Assembly: GCA_018881555.1 (NCBI GenBank)
Contig: JACAXG010000268.1
Location: 364,912 to 428,911 of the forward strand
Reading direction: 5' to 3'
DNA: 64,000 nucleotides
Source: Amblyornis subalaris
Lineage: Eukaryota; Chordata; Aves; Passeriformes; Ptilonorhynchidae
The position numbers and the translations under genes are program-made. The notes below the pieces were generated by a model that saw only the letters and a program-made list of their open reading frames with translations, was not told the origin of the DNA and did not search any database. Positions 33,290 to 44,692 of this stretch are shown piece after piece; within the stretch, counting starts at the first letter, position 1, and each line of letters opens with the position of its first letter.

Positions 33290-33720
33290 AAAGGGATTTG
33301 TCTGAATAGCAAAGTTGTTGTGATTCATCCCCCGCCTCCCGCCTCAAAGCGCCGGGATTTGGCCAATTTCCTCAGGAAAGTGCTTGATTAGGCCCACGGA
33401 TTTCTCCACATATGAGATGTCATAAAGGTGATTAATGGTGAACCCTCCATCATAGGAAGCCCGGAGTCGAGCAGAGCTATTTTCAAGGGCAGGGAAGGAA
33501 AAGAAGTCATTTGTGTTTTTGCCAAAACGCTCCCATGTTTAAATGGCTCTTTGTGCTGCTGGCAATTAATGCTGCTGCCTATCAGAGGCCGGGGGATTAT
33601 TTTTTTTTCTGGTTTTACAAGTTTGTTTGAAAAATTGGTTCAATGTGTTGCGGTGTTTACGTAAGGGGATCTTGCGGAATTGAAATAAAAACGTTGCCAC
33701 AAGACCGGCGTTTGTTACTG
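33290..33720. promoter_or_regulatory. candidate conserved non-coding element
   Basis: Repeat-free block with CAAAGCGCCGGGATTTGGCC, CACATATGAG (E-box CATATG), GGTGATTAATGGTG (homeodomain ATTAATGG, 33431-33438) and GGCAATTAATGCTGCTGCC (33561-33579). Homeodomain words and retained CpGs suggest regulatory constraint; unproven. Confidence 0.25.
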
Positions 33721-34740
33721 TCCCCGAAACCGAGCACGGCCTCGGAAGCTTTTTATGCCCCTTCCCAAAAAAAGGTTCACCTGGGAGGCAGAGCCATTAC
33801 AGTGGGACTTGATGAGTGTTTGGGGAGATAATTACCTGCCCTGGCCAAAAATCCTGCACTGAGCCTTTGAGAATTCACTGGAAGTTCCAAAATATGAGAT
33901 TTTTTTATCCTGTCTGACACTTCTTTAGTCCAATCCTTTTTCCTACTGATTTTGGTCCTCGCATATTCCTTTAATTTTCAAGTGTGGTTGGGCAAAAGGA
34001 AACACCACAGAGAGACTTAGATGTCTCTTTTTTATTGTTTTTGGTTGGGTTTTTTCGTGCTGCACCCAATCCTCTGCGGAAGCAGTCAGGGATTTCCACC
34101 TGGAAAGCGCAATCCTGATCCAGGGCTGAGTTTAGGGAAAACAAATCCCCCAAAGGTCTTCCACCATCGTGTGCGACTGAAAATGGCTCTGGAAAACCTG
34201 GACACCTGCAAGCAATACCGTGCTGGGATGATCTACACCAGCGGGACCAGAAAAATAACTCCATGGATCAAAATCCTAACNAAGGAATTCCAATAAATCC
34301 TGGTTCTGGCATCAGCAGAGATCCCAGACTGGCGCAGGTGAGAGGGCACCATCCCCAGTCCTCTCCTGGTTCTCCTTCCCGGCATCTGCTGCCAGCCCAG
34401 CAGCTTTTTCTCCCACCATGGAGCAAACACTTCGTGCCAGGAACAGGATGGAGGAAACCAAATCCATCTGGGCATTGTGCAACGTTATGCAACGTCTGCT
34501 AATGGGAACTGACTCTGGGATAAAAATCCCGACAAACTGGTTTCCCAGCTGTGTTTTTCAGGGCTGTTATGATCCAGTTTGCTCTTCTTTAGGGTTTTGT
34601 CCCTACCACTCCTTCCTCTTATCACACTTCCTTTCCCGTAGCTTTTCCCATTCCCACTTCACTCCCATCATTCCAGTCCTTGCACCCATCTCTGCTGTTC
34701 CTCCTCCCACAATCCCTTAAACGTTATTTAAGGTTTTTGC

Positions 34741-34778
34741 CCCTTTCTGTCTCTCAGGCCCCTTTCTGTCTCTCAACC
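34741..34778. repeat. 19-bp tandem duplication
   Basis: CCCTTTCTGTCTCTCAGGC then CCCTTTCTGTCTCTCAACC, 17 of 19 identical, in a pyrimidine-rich tract. Confidence 0.85.
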
Positions 34779-35246
34779 CCATCTTGTCTCCTCATCTCAC
34801 TCTCATTCCCAGATTTTCTGCTGTTTTCCAGGTGCTTTTGTCTTCTCACAGCCACGATGGGACCATCTGCACCCTCAGCACTGCCAGAAATGATGAAAAA
34901 CTCTGTATTTGTCACCAGAATTACATTTTTAAACATCGTCTTGTCTGTGTGTCATCATAGAGTCCCTTACAGTGAGCACCAGAATGTTTTTAACACAGAC
35001 AATGCTCACTGAAATTATCAAGGAAAATTATCCCTGGAATGATCACAATTATCCACTGGGAGTTGTCATCCACAATTAACTGCACATAAAAATTCCTATT
35101 TGAGGTAACAAAACACAGTAAAAAGGAAAAGGGCTTATTCTACACAATTCTGGTGTTTTCCCAATCTGTTGATAANTATTGAANTTTANNAGAAAACNGC
35201 CTNAAAAAAAAACCTGGAAAACACCCATTCCAGGACAGCTGAGACG

Positions 35247-35509
35247 ATNGCCTTCCCANTGCCAGNGGGCAGGGATAGATGGGATATTGGGAAGGAATTG
35301 TTCCCTGGGAGGGTGGGNAGGCCCTGGCACANGTTGCCCAGAGAAGCTGTGGCTGNCCCTGGATCCCTGGNAGTGTCCAAGGCCAGGTTGGAATGGGGCT
35401 TGGAGCAACCTGGGATAGTGGAAGGTGTNCCTGCCCATGGCAGGGGTTTGGAACTGGAAGATCTTTAAGTTCCCTTTCAACCCAAACCGTTCTGTGATTC
35501 CATGATTTC
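35247..35509 (+). mobile_element. CR1 fragment, type A with intact 3' end
   Basis: Sense text from CCCANTGCCAGNGGGCAGGG and TGGGATATTGGGAAGGAATT through GGCTTGGAGCAACCTGGGAT to GATCTTTAAGTTCCCTTTCA and GTTCTGTGATTCCATGATTT. About nine N bases fall at consensus G, C or A sites. Confidence 0.93.
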
Positions 35510-35657
35510 AAACTCTCCATTTATATCAGCATTTGGAATTCAATTCCAGCCTGATCCGAGGCTGGAAAGATCACAGAGGGGCTTTGGTTTGGTTTGGCCT
35601 TTAATAAAATTCAATGCTTTGCTTGGCTCTTCACCTTTTCTCCNGCCTGTGTACGAG

Positions 35658-35750
35658 GCTGGAAGGTTCCCTGCCCATGGCAGAGGNGTTGGAACTCGAT
35701 GATCCTTAGGGTCCCTTCCAAGCCCAGCCATTCCATGATTCCATGATTCA
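35658..35750 (+). mobile_element. CR1 3' terminus, type A
   Basis: GGTTCCCTGCCCATGGCAGA, GTTGGAACTCGATGATCCTT and GGGTCCCTTCCAAGCCCAGC, then ATTCCATGATTCCATGATTC with two copies of the 8-bp CR1 terminal repeat. It lies only 150 bp after the previous copy in the same orientation. Confidence 0.88.
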
Positions 35751-36641
35751 TGGTGACAGCAGGACTGGCCGTGCACCGGGAGCAGGGGGGNAGTTGATCA
35801 GGATTTGGGGTGGACAAAGTGTGAAATGTCCTTTTNAGGACTTTTCCACAGGAAAAGATGGACTCGTTGGAGGCAGGGAGAAGGTCCCAGCAGAGCTGCT
35901 GTGTCCCAAATAACTGTGCCATGTAAATGGTACCACATGTTCCCAGGACTCCGGAATACCTGAACTTTTAGCAGGGTCTGTGGCCTTTCAACAGCTCCAA
36001 CACAGCTTTGATTTTCTGGCTTNGAGTTCAGGCCCGAACTCCAACGTGAAGTCATAAAAAAAAGGGAGAAAAAAAATTCCAAACTAGTACAGAGAGTCTA
36101 TTTAGAGCTTCCCGGCAGCAGGCGAGGGGGGGGGAAGCTGTTTATCTTGACCAAGGATTTCCTCAGGCGCTCATGGAAAACATTCCCGCTGTCAGAACGG
36201 CCCGTGGGCGCACCGAGAGGGACGCTCGGGAATCTGGGATCACCGGGGTGTGACGGGAGCCCAGACAGGAGGAGGATCTGCCCACTCCAACCCAGCTGAC
36301 GTCCCACGCCGGACTGGGAGAGGGAAAAGGTTGTGGAGTTCAGGTTTTCCTGTAGGGAAATGTCATCACCACCCACCCACGAGGCAAATGAAGAGGAGGC
36401 GCGGGCAGACTGCAGTTCCAGCCCTCGCTGTTTGCGCTGGGATTTGCGACTGGAGCACAAATGGGAAGTTATTTTTCCTACCCACAGAGATGTTTTTAGG
36501 AGGCGAAAAGAGCCCTGACATTCATGATGGCCTAGTGGGAAGAGGAAGCTCCATGAAATATCAGGAATCCAGTCATTCACGGCACAGCCTCGGGATGTGG
36601 GCAATCCTCATTCTCCTGGATCACAGTTAATCCCAAGCAGA
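35751..36641. other. unique stretch
   Basis: No gene seen. 36100-36480 is GC-rich with retained CpGs (AACGGCCCGTGGGCGCACCG) and a run of nine G at about 36126-36134. No repeat recognised. Confidence 0.5.
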
Positions 36642-36967
36642 ATCCCAGAATCATCAAGGCGGGAAGAGACCCTCAGGATCATCCAGTGCCACCCCAGCAC
36701 CACCAGCATCACCCCAAACCCTGTCCCCAAGGGTCACATCCAGACTCCTCCTGGACACTTCCAGAGGCAGTGACTCCACCACCTCCCTGGGCAACTCATT
36801 CCAATGCCTGACCACTCTGGCAGGGAAAAAAATTCCTAATGTCCAATCTGACCCTTTCCTTTCCTTTAAATGGCAATTTAAGGCCATTTCCTCTCATCCT
36901 TTCCCTTGGGACACGGCAGCAGAGCCTGATCCCACCTCACTCCAGCCTCCTGGCAGTGCTGCAGAGG
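36642..36967 (-). mobile_element. CR1 fragment, type B
   Basis: AATCCCAGAATCATCAAGGC, GGGAAGAGACCCTCAGGATC, CACCCCAGCACCACCAGC, CCACCACCTCCCTGGGCAAC, AATGTCCAATCTGACCC and GACACGGCAGCAGAGCCTGA match 13624-14045. A TTTCCTTTAAATGGCAATT stretch carries a small internal insertion. Confidence 0.93.
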
Positions 36968-38292
36968 GAATTTCTGCTCCTGCCCTTGGGAATAAAAAAG
37001 TATTTGAATTATCAGCTCTGTCATTCCCAGTTTAGGTCTGACCAGAGAGTCTAGCCTGGGCCTTAGTAAATTTTCTCTTTCTAAAAGTTATCCTGAAGCT
37101 GGTCCATTCTCTCTTAAAAAAAAATCTAATTTTAAGCCTTGGACATGTTTCCTTGAGACCTTTTTTACCCACTCACATTCTGGATCTAGAAACTCTCCCA
37201 GGGGAGGATTTCCTTGCACAAGGTTTCCCTGGGNCTCCAACAAGCCTTGAGGCCCAATCCTGCAAACAAAGGGAGCATTTCCATTGTCTCTGCAGTCTGG
37301 TTTGGGATGAGGGACCAAAATAGCAGCACTGAGCACTCCATTAAATGTGAAAATAAAGGAATAGCTATATTTAGCTTTTTCAGGATAACCTCCTGACCAA
37401 CTTCAGCACGTGGAAAAACCTCCACCATTCAGCACTCACCTAATAAATCCACTCTTTTTAATATATTAGTAGGAATTCTATAAATGCGTAACAGATGTCC
37501 TGAGCCTGCAGAAGATTGAGGTCTAAAGCAGCTACGAGGGAGCTGCCAGTGGTTACCTGTTCCTGTGTAGTCCATGCAAAAATCGTTCCTATTTGGATAT
37601 TCCGTGAGGAGATCCTCACTGGAAGAAAAAAGAGCAGTGGAAACCTTGTGGCATTCAGGAATAACACATAATGAAGGAGTTCTGAAATCCAGCTNTCCTA
37701 TTTTCCTGGATTTCACGTTGATAAACATGAATAAAACCAGTTCTAACCGCCCCAAAACCAGTTCTAGCTTCTCCCCAGCACTCTCACCTCACAGCACTGT
37801 CACAAAGATTTTGGCTAAAGCTGTCTCAGCCTTCTTGAAGAATCCTACAAAAATTATCCAGGCCAAAGGAGCAGATGAAAAACACTTTTTTTTTTTTCCC
37901 CCCGAAGAGGCACCTGGAAATAATTAGAAGGAAAATACAAAGAGAGATCATGTCAAATGTAAAGTTTGCCATCTCCTCTTGATCATCTGATTAAATTTTA
38001 TAGCCAACAGACACTGGGAGATGTTACAGGAAAGAAGATTTCGTTCAGATCCCGTTTTTCAGACACTTTGCTGATGTTTGCCACCTGTTTCATCAACGTC
38101 TCGCTGGAAAATAACAAAATATGCCAAACTGACTCGTGGACAAGAGGAGTAGAAAAAGATGTAATTTGCNGTTTCACCCCAGTCCAGGACAAGGGAGAAT
38201 CCAGGGGGTGTTTTGGCACGGAGCAGATGGAGTTTGGCACTGAACCACATCAGGGAGCTGGACATGGTTCATTTGCACGTCCAAAAATGTTC
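36968..38292. other. unique AT-rich stretch
   Basis: No gene recognised. A short poly-T/poly-C run lies near 37890. A CCCCAAAACCAGTTCTA-type repeat occurs twice near 37735-37770. Confidence 0.5.
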
Positions 38293-38442
38293 CCACAGAA
38301 TCAACAAGGCTGGAAGAGACCCTTAGGATGATCCAGTCCCACCGCCATCACCCCTAAAGTGCCACATCCAGACACCTCCTGAACACTTCCAGAGTGACCC
38401 CACCACCTCCCTGGGCAATTTATTCCAATGCCTGGCAAATCC
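38293..38442 (-). mobile_element. CR1 fragment, type B 3' end
   Basis: CCACAGAATCAACAAGGCTG, GAAGAGACCCTTAGGATGAT, CACATCCAGACACCTCCTGA and CACCACCTCCCTGGGCAATT. About 150 bp, 5' truncated, with small internal losses. Confidence 0.88.
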
Positions 38443-39028
38443 TTCAGTGATATTTGGTTTATATCNGATCTGTTTTGTTGCACAGAGTTCATTAATCCTT
38501 ACTCTAATTAATGGGGCAGTAGCAGCCCAACGTTTACCTCTCACTTTCCATGCCAAGAAATGCTGGATATGTCTCAGGAACACCTCTCTCATTTGCAGCA
38601 GGACCTCTGGATTTGGGAAGCAGGTGGTCTCCAGCTCAGGCTGCCTTTTGTACTTGCTCTTGTCTCCATTCCCTCTTTGCCAGTTCCATACACAACCATT
38701 TCCTCCCGTATTTCCGAATTTTCNGTTCATTCTTGCTCATTCCCTGCATTTCAACCTGCATAACCTGTGACNTGTGGGCTATCCAGTGGCAATTCCCGGT
38801 TTTCCCACTCCAGCTGGGTGATGTGTATTTCCCTTTTTCCTTCTTTCTCCACTTCAAATCCCCCTCTTGGAGCTGTGGGCTGTGCTCACCGGGAGGTGGA
38901 GGCTGTGGAGGATGGAATTGCTGCCACTTCTGTGTCCTTTGCTCCTTCGTGGGGAGTGAGTAAAGGCTTGGAGCTTAGGGAATCATCATAGACTGAAACA
39001 TAGAGAACCATCATAGAGGGAAACAAAA

Positions 39029-39029
39029 A

Positions 39030-39084
<55 letters not shown>

Positions 39085-39169
39085 GTTGTTGTTGTTATTA
39101 TTATTGTTATTATTGCTGCTGTTGTTGTTGTTATTGTTGTTGTTTTTGTTTTGTTGTTGTTGTTATTAA
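39029..39169. repeat. compound ATT / GTT microsatellite
   Basis: About 18 uninterrupted ATT units (39029-39084) followed by mixed GTT, ATT and GCT units and a short T run. Long pure AT-rich triplet arrays are usually length-polymorphic. Confidence 0.97.
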
Positions 39170-39300
39170 ATCTTTTCAGCATATTAATGTATTATTAATT
39201 TATCAACAGTAGATTAATAACCATTTTTCCATAAAAAACAGGGGATCAGTTGTGCAGAGGGAGTCTTTCATGGTAGGCAGTGCTCACCTCAAATCAGCAT

Positions 39301-39439
39301 TCCATGCCGATCAATTTCAATTCCTTTCACTCCATTCCAATCAATCTCAATCCATTTCATTTAATCCCAATCAATTGCAATTCATTTCATTCAATTCCAA
39401 TCGTTTTCAATCCATTTCGTTNCATTTCAATCCATTTTA
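39301..39439. repeat. 30-bp minisatellite, about 4.6 units
   Basis: Units start at 39301, 39331, 39361, 39391 and 39421. Each follows the plan TNNATNCCAA-TCAATNTCAA-TCCATTTCAT with a nested TTTCAATYCA theme of about 10 bp. The unit length is a multiple of three, which keeps one frame open by chance. Confidence 0.85.
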
Positions 39440-40285
39440 AATCAGGAAATTCATTTTGAATCCTGACTGGGGCCTCGCTCGGGGCCCCGCAGAANAGAGG
39501 GAACCAACTTCCCACCAAGGCCATCCCGTGCCATGATTTTTTCCCGGATATCCCATCCCTCACAAGGGCAGGAAACCAGAGCCCACTGTTAAATCAACAC
39601 CGCTTTAAACTCCCTTTGGAACGACTCCTACGGATCCATCGATCCCTTCCCAATTAGCCCTCCACTACATTTCATCCCTGACTTCGTTTCCCAAGAGTGA
39701 TTGTTCCTCCAGGAGNATCCAAAGCCAGATTCCAAAACCCAGCTGATTTTATTAAGGCCCATGATTGAATTTCCCCTGACATTTGCTGTTCATATCTGCT
39801 GGGGAGCGTTTCCACCTCCATATTTTTGGAGTTCATGTGGAGTTTAACAATATGAATTCCTTATCAGGGAAGAGAACCGTGTTCGGCGGCGGGAGCCAAG
39901 GAGAAGACGAATTAACAGCTATCAAATTCCGCAGGGAAAACAATTCCTGTTGGAGGCTCTTGCCAGCTGTCAGACTTCCACCCGAGCCAGGAATTTCCCT
40001 TTGCTGCATCCGGGCTCCTGAGCCTCGTTTCCTCAGCAAGAATCCCAGGATTCCTCAGCCAAGATCCCAGCTCCCAGATCTCTTCCTACAGTAGTCAAAA
40101 AGGATATTTTCNTTTATTCCCGTGGGAATGGGGTTGGAATCCTCACCGGAGGTGTTCCGGCTCTCTCCCGAGCACTGAAATTTGGATACACAAAGATNGA
40201 GCACTCTCGTGTGAAATGTTGTTTTCTGGCCTACTTTATAATTTCTTCTTTCAACAAAAAGCCAAGATTTTCCAGGAAAAAGGAA

Positions 40286-40390
40286 AAAAAAAAAGAAAAA
40301 GCAGACAGCTGATTTCCATTAAAGACTTTTCATTAAAAAAAAAAATTGTTTCATCAGAACAAAAGTTTTCCATTAAAAAAAAAAAGAGTN
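40286..40390. repeat. A-rich segment with repeated CCATTAAA-A(n) units
   Basis: Runs of A alternate with TTTCCATTAAAGACTTTTC and GTTTTCCATTAAAA. Two units of about 45 bp are partly similar. Confidence 0.6.
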
Positions 40391-40751
40391 GAATGGAAAA
40401 AATCCTTTGCCAGTCCAAATATTTTCCCATTTTAAAGAAGTGGTGTTTGACTTATTCTTCTGGGGATATCCAGCACAGATTTAACAGTTTCATTGCATTA
40501 TCAGAATATCCCAGATTTTTCCAAGATATCCAAGTCCTAGTCCTGAATATCNTAAGCCATTCCACAATCCTTTTTGGCCAAATGCTTTCTTTCTCTTCTT
40601 TCCCTCCTTCCCATTCCTAATCCACAAATTACTCTGAATTTTCTATCTTCTTTTCCAAATTCGTCTTGATTTCCAAAGACAGGAAACAAAATCTTGTAAA
40701 AATTTGGTAAATATTAAAAATGACAAAATTTATCAAGCAGCACTACCTATT

Positions 40752-40790
40752 AATAGATAGATAAATAGATAGATACATAGATAGATAAAT
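40752..40790. repeat. GATA/TAGA microsatellite
   Basis: About nine TAGA units with AAAT and ACAT interruptions. Confidence 0.9.
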
Positions 40791-42061
40791 TAATTTTTTC
40801 TGTAATTCCAATAAGAAATAACAATGGATCTCTGATTCCACTACGTGATAATTGCAAGGAAATTCTGATTTTTTAGCAATAACTGCTGGGAATTTCTGGA
40901 CTTTGATAATGATCTGTCAGACTTCATAATAGGGTGCAAAGTCTTTTGTTGTTTCNGGCTCATCCCATAAAGAAAAGAATCCAAAAATTCAACGGAATTT
41001 CTTGGACATAGAAGTGATGGAGTTACTTAGACAGGTATTTGAATAATTTGGATTATTCAAATAAATGAGGACAATCCTCANGGGAGAAACCCAGGAGTAG
41101 TTGGACCTTTTATTTAAATAATCTACTCACATAAACACATTTTTTTATGAGCAGAAGTGTTAGATGGATAAATTGAAAGGTTGGGTTATTCATTTCAGGC
41201 TGCTTTGGACAGGTTCTAATAAATTTTAGTCCATGGACCTTTCCTTGCTTGCTAAAAAAAGGGTTTAATGTAAAAATAGGAGCTGAAAACTCCTATAAAA
41301 AGGATGGAAGAACAATAATGATGCCTGTATTTTAAAAGCTGTTACCTGCTGGCAAAAAAAATCCCCAAATCGGTTTTCACAAAGCTTTTTAATCATCTTT
41401 TAGATAGCAACTTCGTGTTCTCAATCCCAACTGGCCAACAAATTAATTTGTAGTGTTCATAACAAGACATCTTGGAGCCAGCCAAAGGTGTTTTCCCAAA
41501 TAAATGGGTTTTTCATGGCTCCAGCTCTACTGGCAGAATAACTTGGCTTTTCCAGGTAAATATAAATGTAAATATAAATTTATAAATAAATGTATTGCAG
41601 TGCAGTTCTAAACTCTCCTTCCCCACGTGGTGAGTTTGGAATCTCCATTAAATAACAAAAATCAGTAAAATCACATAATTCTGCAAAACAAACCCTAAGA
41701 AAGGCACATTAAAACTGGCTTTTCCAACTGATTTTTAAGCCATGCTGAACCATCCTGCACTACTTTTAATGAAAACACTAAGAAATTATTACATAATTGC
41801 CTTTTTTTAAACTCAAACTTTTCATTTATACCTGGATTTTCTGCAGCTGCGTGCAGAANGTCCCCAAATGTTTTTATCACCTGGTTTATTCCATATGCAG
41901 CACAGACAGAGCCCTGTCCACATGGAATATAAAAGATTGCCTTGAAAAGGTTTAGTCCGTGAAAATTACACAATATAAAATGTAATCAGCGAGGGTTTGA
42001 GGGGTTTATCCATATTTTAATGAGAATAATTCCTGGGAATGGGATATTCAAAGAAAAGGAT

Positions 42062-42157
42062 ATCCAAGGCCAGGTTGGACGGGGCTTGGAGCAACCTGGG
42101 ACAGTGGAAAGTTCCCTGCCCATGGCTGGGGGTGGAATAAGATGAGCTTTAAGGTTG
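42062..42157 (+). mobile_element. CR1 fragment, type A 3' end
   Basis: ATCCAAGGCCAGGTTGGACG, GGGCTTGGAGCAACCTGGGA and CAGTGGAAAGTTCCCTGCCC, then GGGTGGAATAAGATGAGCTT. The last 25 bp of the terminus are lost. Confidence 0.9.
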
Positions 42158-44149
42158 AAAAAATCAGTTTTAAAGTGTTTCTTAGGCTTTGTTTTACAGA
42201 ATTGTATCTGACTGATTTCACCTTGGAAATGGGAACGAATAATGAAGATGCAAATCAACCACGTCGGGGAGGAGAGTGTAGAGTTGCACTGCAATTTATT
42301 TATTTTAGTTNATTTTTAAAACGTCAATTTGTTCTGTCAGCGCAGCTTTAATCATGAAGTTGACAATAAACACAGAAGGTGTTAAATCCAAACCTCTAAA
42401 ACCAGCAAAAGGTTACCAAAATGTCCTGGAATTAATGTGACAGAAAAATATGGAGAGTTTCAAGGACAGCAATAAACCCAAATCGCTGGGAGTGGGAGGC
42501 TTCACNTAATGAAAAGTGAAAGGGAAGTTAAAAAATTATGGGGGTGTGATTAGNAAAAAAGGAAATTGCCTGGTGGGAAAAAAGCCTGGAAAGGCCATGG
42601 ATTTACAACAGAGAAGGTTGAGGATCAATCAGGCAATAAGAAAACGTGGAACTGCCCTTCAAAAAGGAGAGTTTGCTCCTGATTTGAAATATCTGCAGGT
42701 CCTCCCCCAGTTCCCATTAACACCAGTAAGAGCCACCAGTTCGCATCTCCCACCACACCTGTGGTTTATCCCCATCTTTTCCCCTGTCACTAAGATTNAT
42801 CTCATCCCCTGCTTTTACAATGGAATTTATCCGAGAGGAATAGCCACAATTAGCTGGGGGATCCAAGAGGTTTTCTCTTCCATTCTGTTGGCACAAGCAG
42901 GAGGATTCGGGCTGGGAAATGATGTTCTCAATGGGGTGCTCAGAAGTCGCTCCTCGAGGCTTTAGGGGCAGGGTCCAACAGGAACATTCCCTGGCAAAAT
43001 ACGAGGGGTTTGCAACACGGAGCGAAAGGCAGAGCCATCAATTCCCACTGGAAACAGGATAAGTGGAAGCCGGGACGAGACTTCTGGGAAGAGACAAAAC
43101 GCAGAGAGGCGAAGTCTCTTGTCACAACGTTACAAGCAATGAAGGGCGAGCCCTGTATAAGCAACGAATGAATATTTGATTGTAGACATCTCGAAACGCT
43201 GCTCAAAAAATTGGATTAAACTCGGAGATGCCAAGCAAATACAATCTCTTGGCATCTGAAAGCAGCTTTCTCCTTTAGCCCAGAGTCTGTTTGATGGTTA
43301 CCTAAATATACCAGCAGGCAGTTCTGGCGTGGCTTTGCTTCGATGTGGTTATATAAAGGCACACAAAAACAAGTTCTGGCTCTGCTGCAAATGTGCATAA
43401 TGGAAAGACAAACATTATTAAGAAGACCATCATTTTTCGAGATTAAAATAATCCACAGCAGAGAGAGAAAAGAAAAAAAAAAAAAAACCAACAAAAAACT
43501 CTTCTGTAACTTTCCCAGTTGCCATTTATCATAGTTTTGCAAAAAGAAGCCCCGGTAATTTCATTTTTCTTGACTTCTATTAAAAAGATCAATACATATG
43601 ATTCCAAAGAGTCTCGGCTCATGAAAAGATGGAGCTGCTCTGTAATCATAGCTGAAAGTATTGGTTGTCATTAGCAGGAAGATTGATCTGTAAAGACANA
43701 GTGAAAGTACTTAAAAATTTCCATCGGGCTCCTGCAGAACAACACTGCCCGGCAACCTTTCACCTCCCAGATAATTAAATCCAGATAACGAATTACCATA
43801 TTAGGAGGAAGAATTGCATGGGGGATATTCAATAGATGCCCACTTTAGTAAAGGAGTTCCAGATCTCTGAATAATGATTTTGTTTTGTGCGTAAAACCTA
43901 ATGAGCTCCGACAGGGAAAAGCCATTTTTCAGCGCGCGTTTTCAATCCGACTTGTCAAGGACGATATTAATGAGTCACCTGAGGTCCAGGAATTGCTGAT
44001 GGCCTCGGAGCAGGAACGTTCCAGGTCCTTGCACCGTCTGGGCTCTCAGAACAGCATCAGGTGGGCTTTTGCTTGGAGTCACAGAGGAATTCTGGTCCTG
44101 CTGAAAACTGGTTTGGATGGGGAGGAAAAACCTCCTGGGCACATCTGCC
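42158..44149. other. unique stretch with a large candidate regulatory block
   Basis: No gene or transposon recognised. Block 43000-43640 is listed separately. A poly-A run sits at about 43473-43487. Confidence 0.5.
43000..43640. promoter_or_regulatory. candidate conserved non-coding block
   Basis: Repeat-free block with retained CpGs and several inverted repeats. GAGACTTC/GAAGTCTC lie at 43077-43084 and 43111-43118. A perfect 10-bp pair AGATGCCAAG/CTTGGCATCT lies at 43226-43235 and 43248-43257, whose arms hold NFI-type GCCAA/TTGGC half sites. Further words: GCAACGAATGAATATTTGAT, GGATTAAACTCGG, GCATAATGG, AACATTATTAAG. A TATATAAAGG word at about 43351 resembles a TATA box, but no transcript signal supports it. 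Confidence 0.3.
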
Positions 44150-44692
44150 CCTCTCCTGACAGGTGAGACCCCACCCGCAGAGCTGCCCCAGCCCTGGATC
44201 CCCAGCACAGGAAGGANGTGGAGCTGCTGGAGAGAGTCCAGAGGAGGCTCCAGGATGAGCAGAGGGATGGAGCAGCTCTGCTGGGAGGAAAGGCTGGGAG
44301 AGCTGGGATTGTTCAGCCTGGAGAGGAGAAGCTTTGGGGTGACCTCATTGTGACCTTTCAGGACTTAAAGGGGCTTCAAGAAACACGGAGAGAGACAGTT
44401 TCCAAGGGATGGAGGGACAGGACACAGGGAATGGCTTCCCAGTGCCAGAGGACAGGGATAGATGGGATATTGGGAAGGAATTGTTCCCTGGGAGGGTGGG
44501 GAGGCCCTGGCACAGGTTGCCCAGAGAANCTGTGGCTGCCCCTGGATCCCTGGACTTGTCCAAGGCCAGGCTGGACAGGGCTTGGAGCAGCCTGGGATAG
44601 TGGAAGGTGTCCCTGCCCATGGCAGAGGTGGCACTGGATNAGCTTTAAGGTCGTTGCAACCCAATTCATTCTGGAATTCTGTGATTCCATGA
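44150..44692 (+). mobile_element. CR1 fragment, type A, long, with intact 3' end
   Basis: Sense text from TGACAGGTGAGACCCCACCC and AGCCCTGGATCCCCAGCACA through GAGCTGCTGGAGAGAGTCCA, TGGGAGGAAAGGCTGGGAGA, AGGAGAAGCTTTGGGGTGAC, TCCAAGGGATGGAGGGACAG and TGGGATATTGGGAAGGAATT to ATTCTGGAATTCTGTGATTC. Nearly colinear with the antisense copies at 31784, 49815 and 63414. About 540 bp. It keeps long open frames in three frames without coding meaning. Confidence 0.96.

Larger units (their letters stand above)
32289..35246. other. unique stretch with poly-A and a candidate regulatory block
   Basis: No gene recognised. It contains a poly-A tract at 33239-33270, the block at 33290-33720 and a 19-bp duplication at 34741-34778. 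34560-34830 is pyrimidine-rich. N bases are dense near 35177-35270. Confidence 0.5.
38443..42061. other. repeat-bearing stretch without CR1
   Basis: No gene seen over 3.6 kb. It holds the ATT/GTT array, a 30-bp minisatellite, poly-A tracts at 40286-40400 and a GATA array. 40600-42000 is strongly AT-rich. 39780-39980 (GTGTTCGGCGGCGGGAGCC, CTGTTGGAGGCTCTTGCCAG) is GC-richer and could be regulatory, with low confidence. Confidence 0.5.

Noticed and set aside
38886..39182. Open frame with long Ile/Thr runs
   Set aside because: It is the ATT/GTT microsatellite translated; no coding support.
39301..39439. Regularly spaced repeats as a CRISPR array
   Set aside because: The units are contiguous without spacers and the genome is a vertebrate; it is a minisatellite.
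43345..43362. TATATAAAGG as a possible core promoter
   Set aside because: No initiator, downstream exon or transcript evidence; such words are common in AT-rich DNA.
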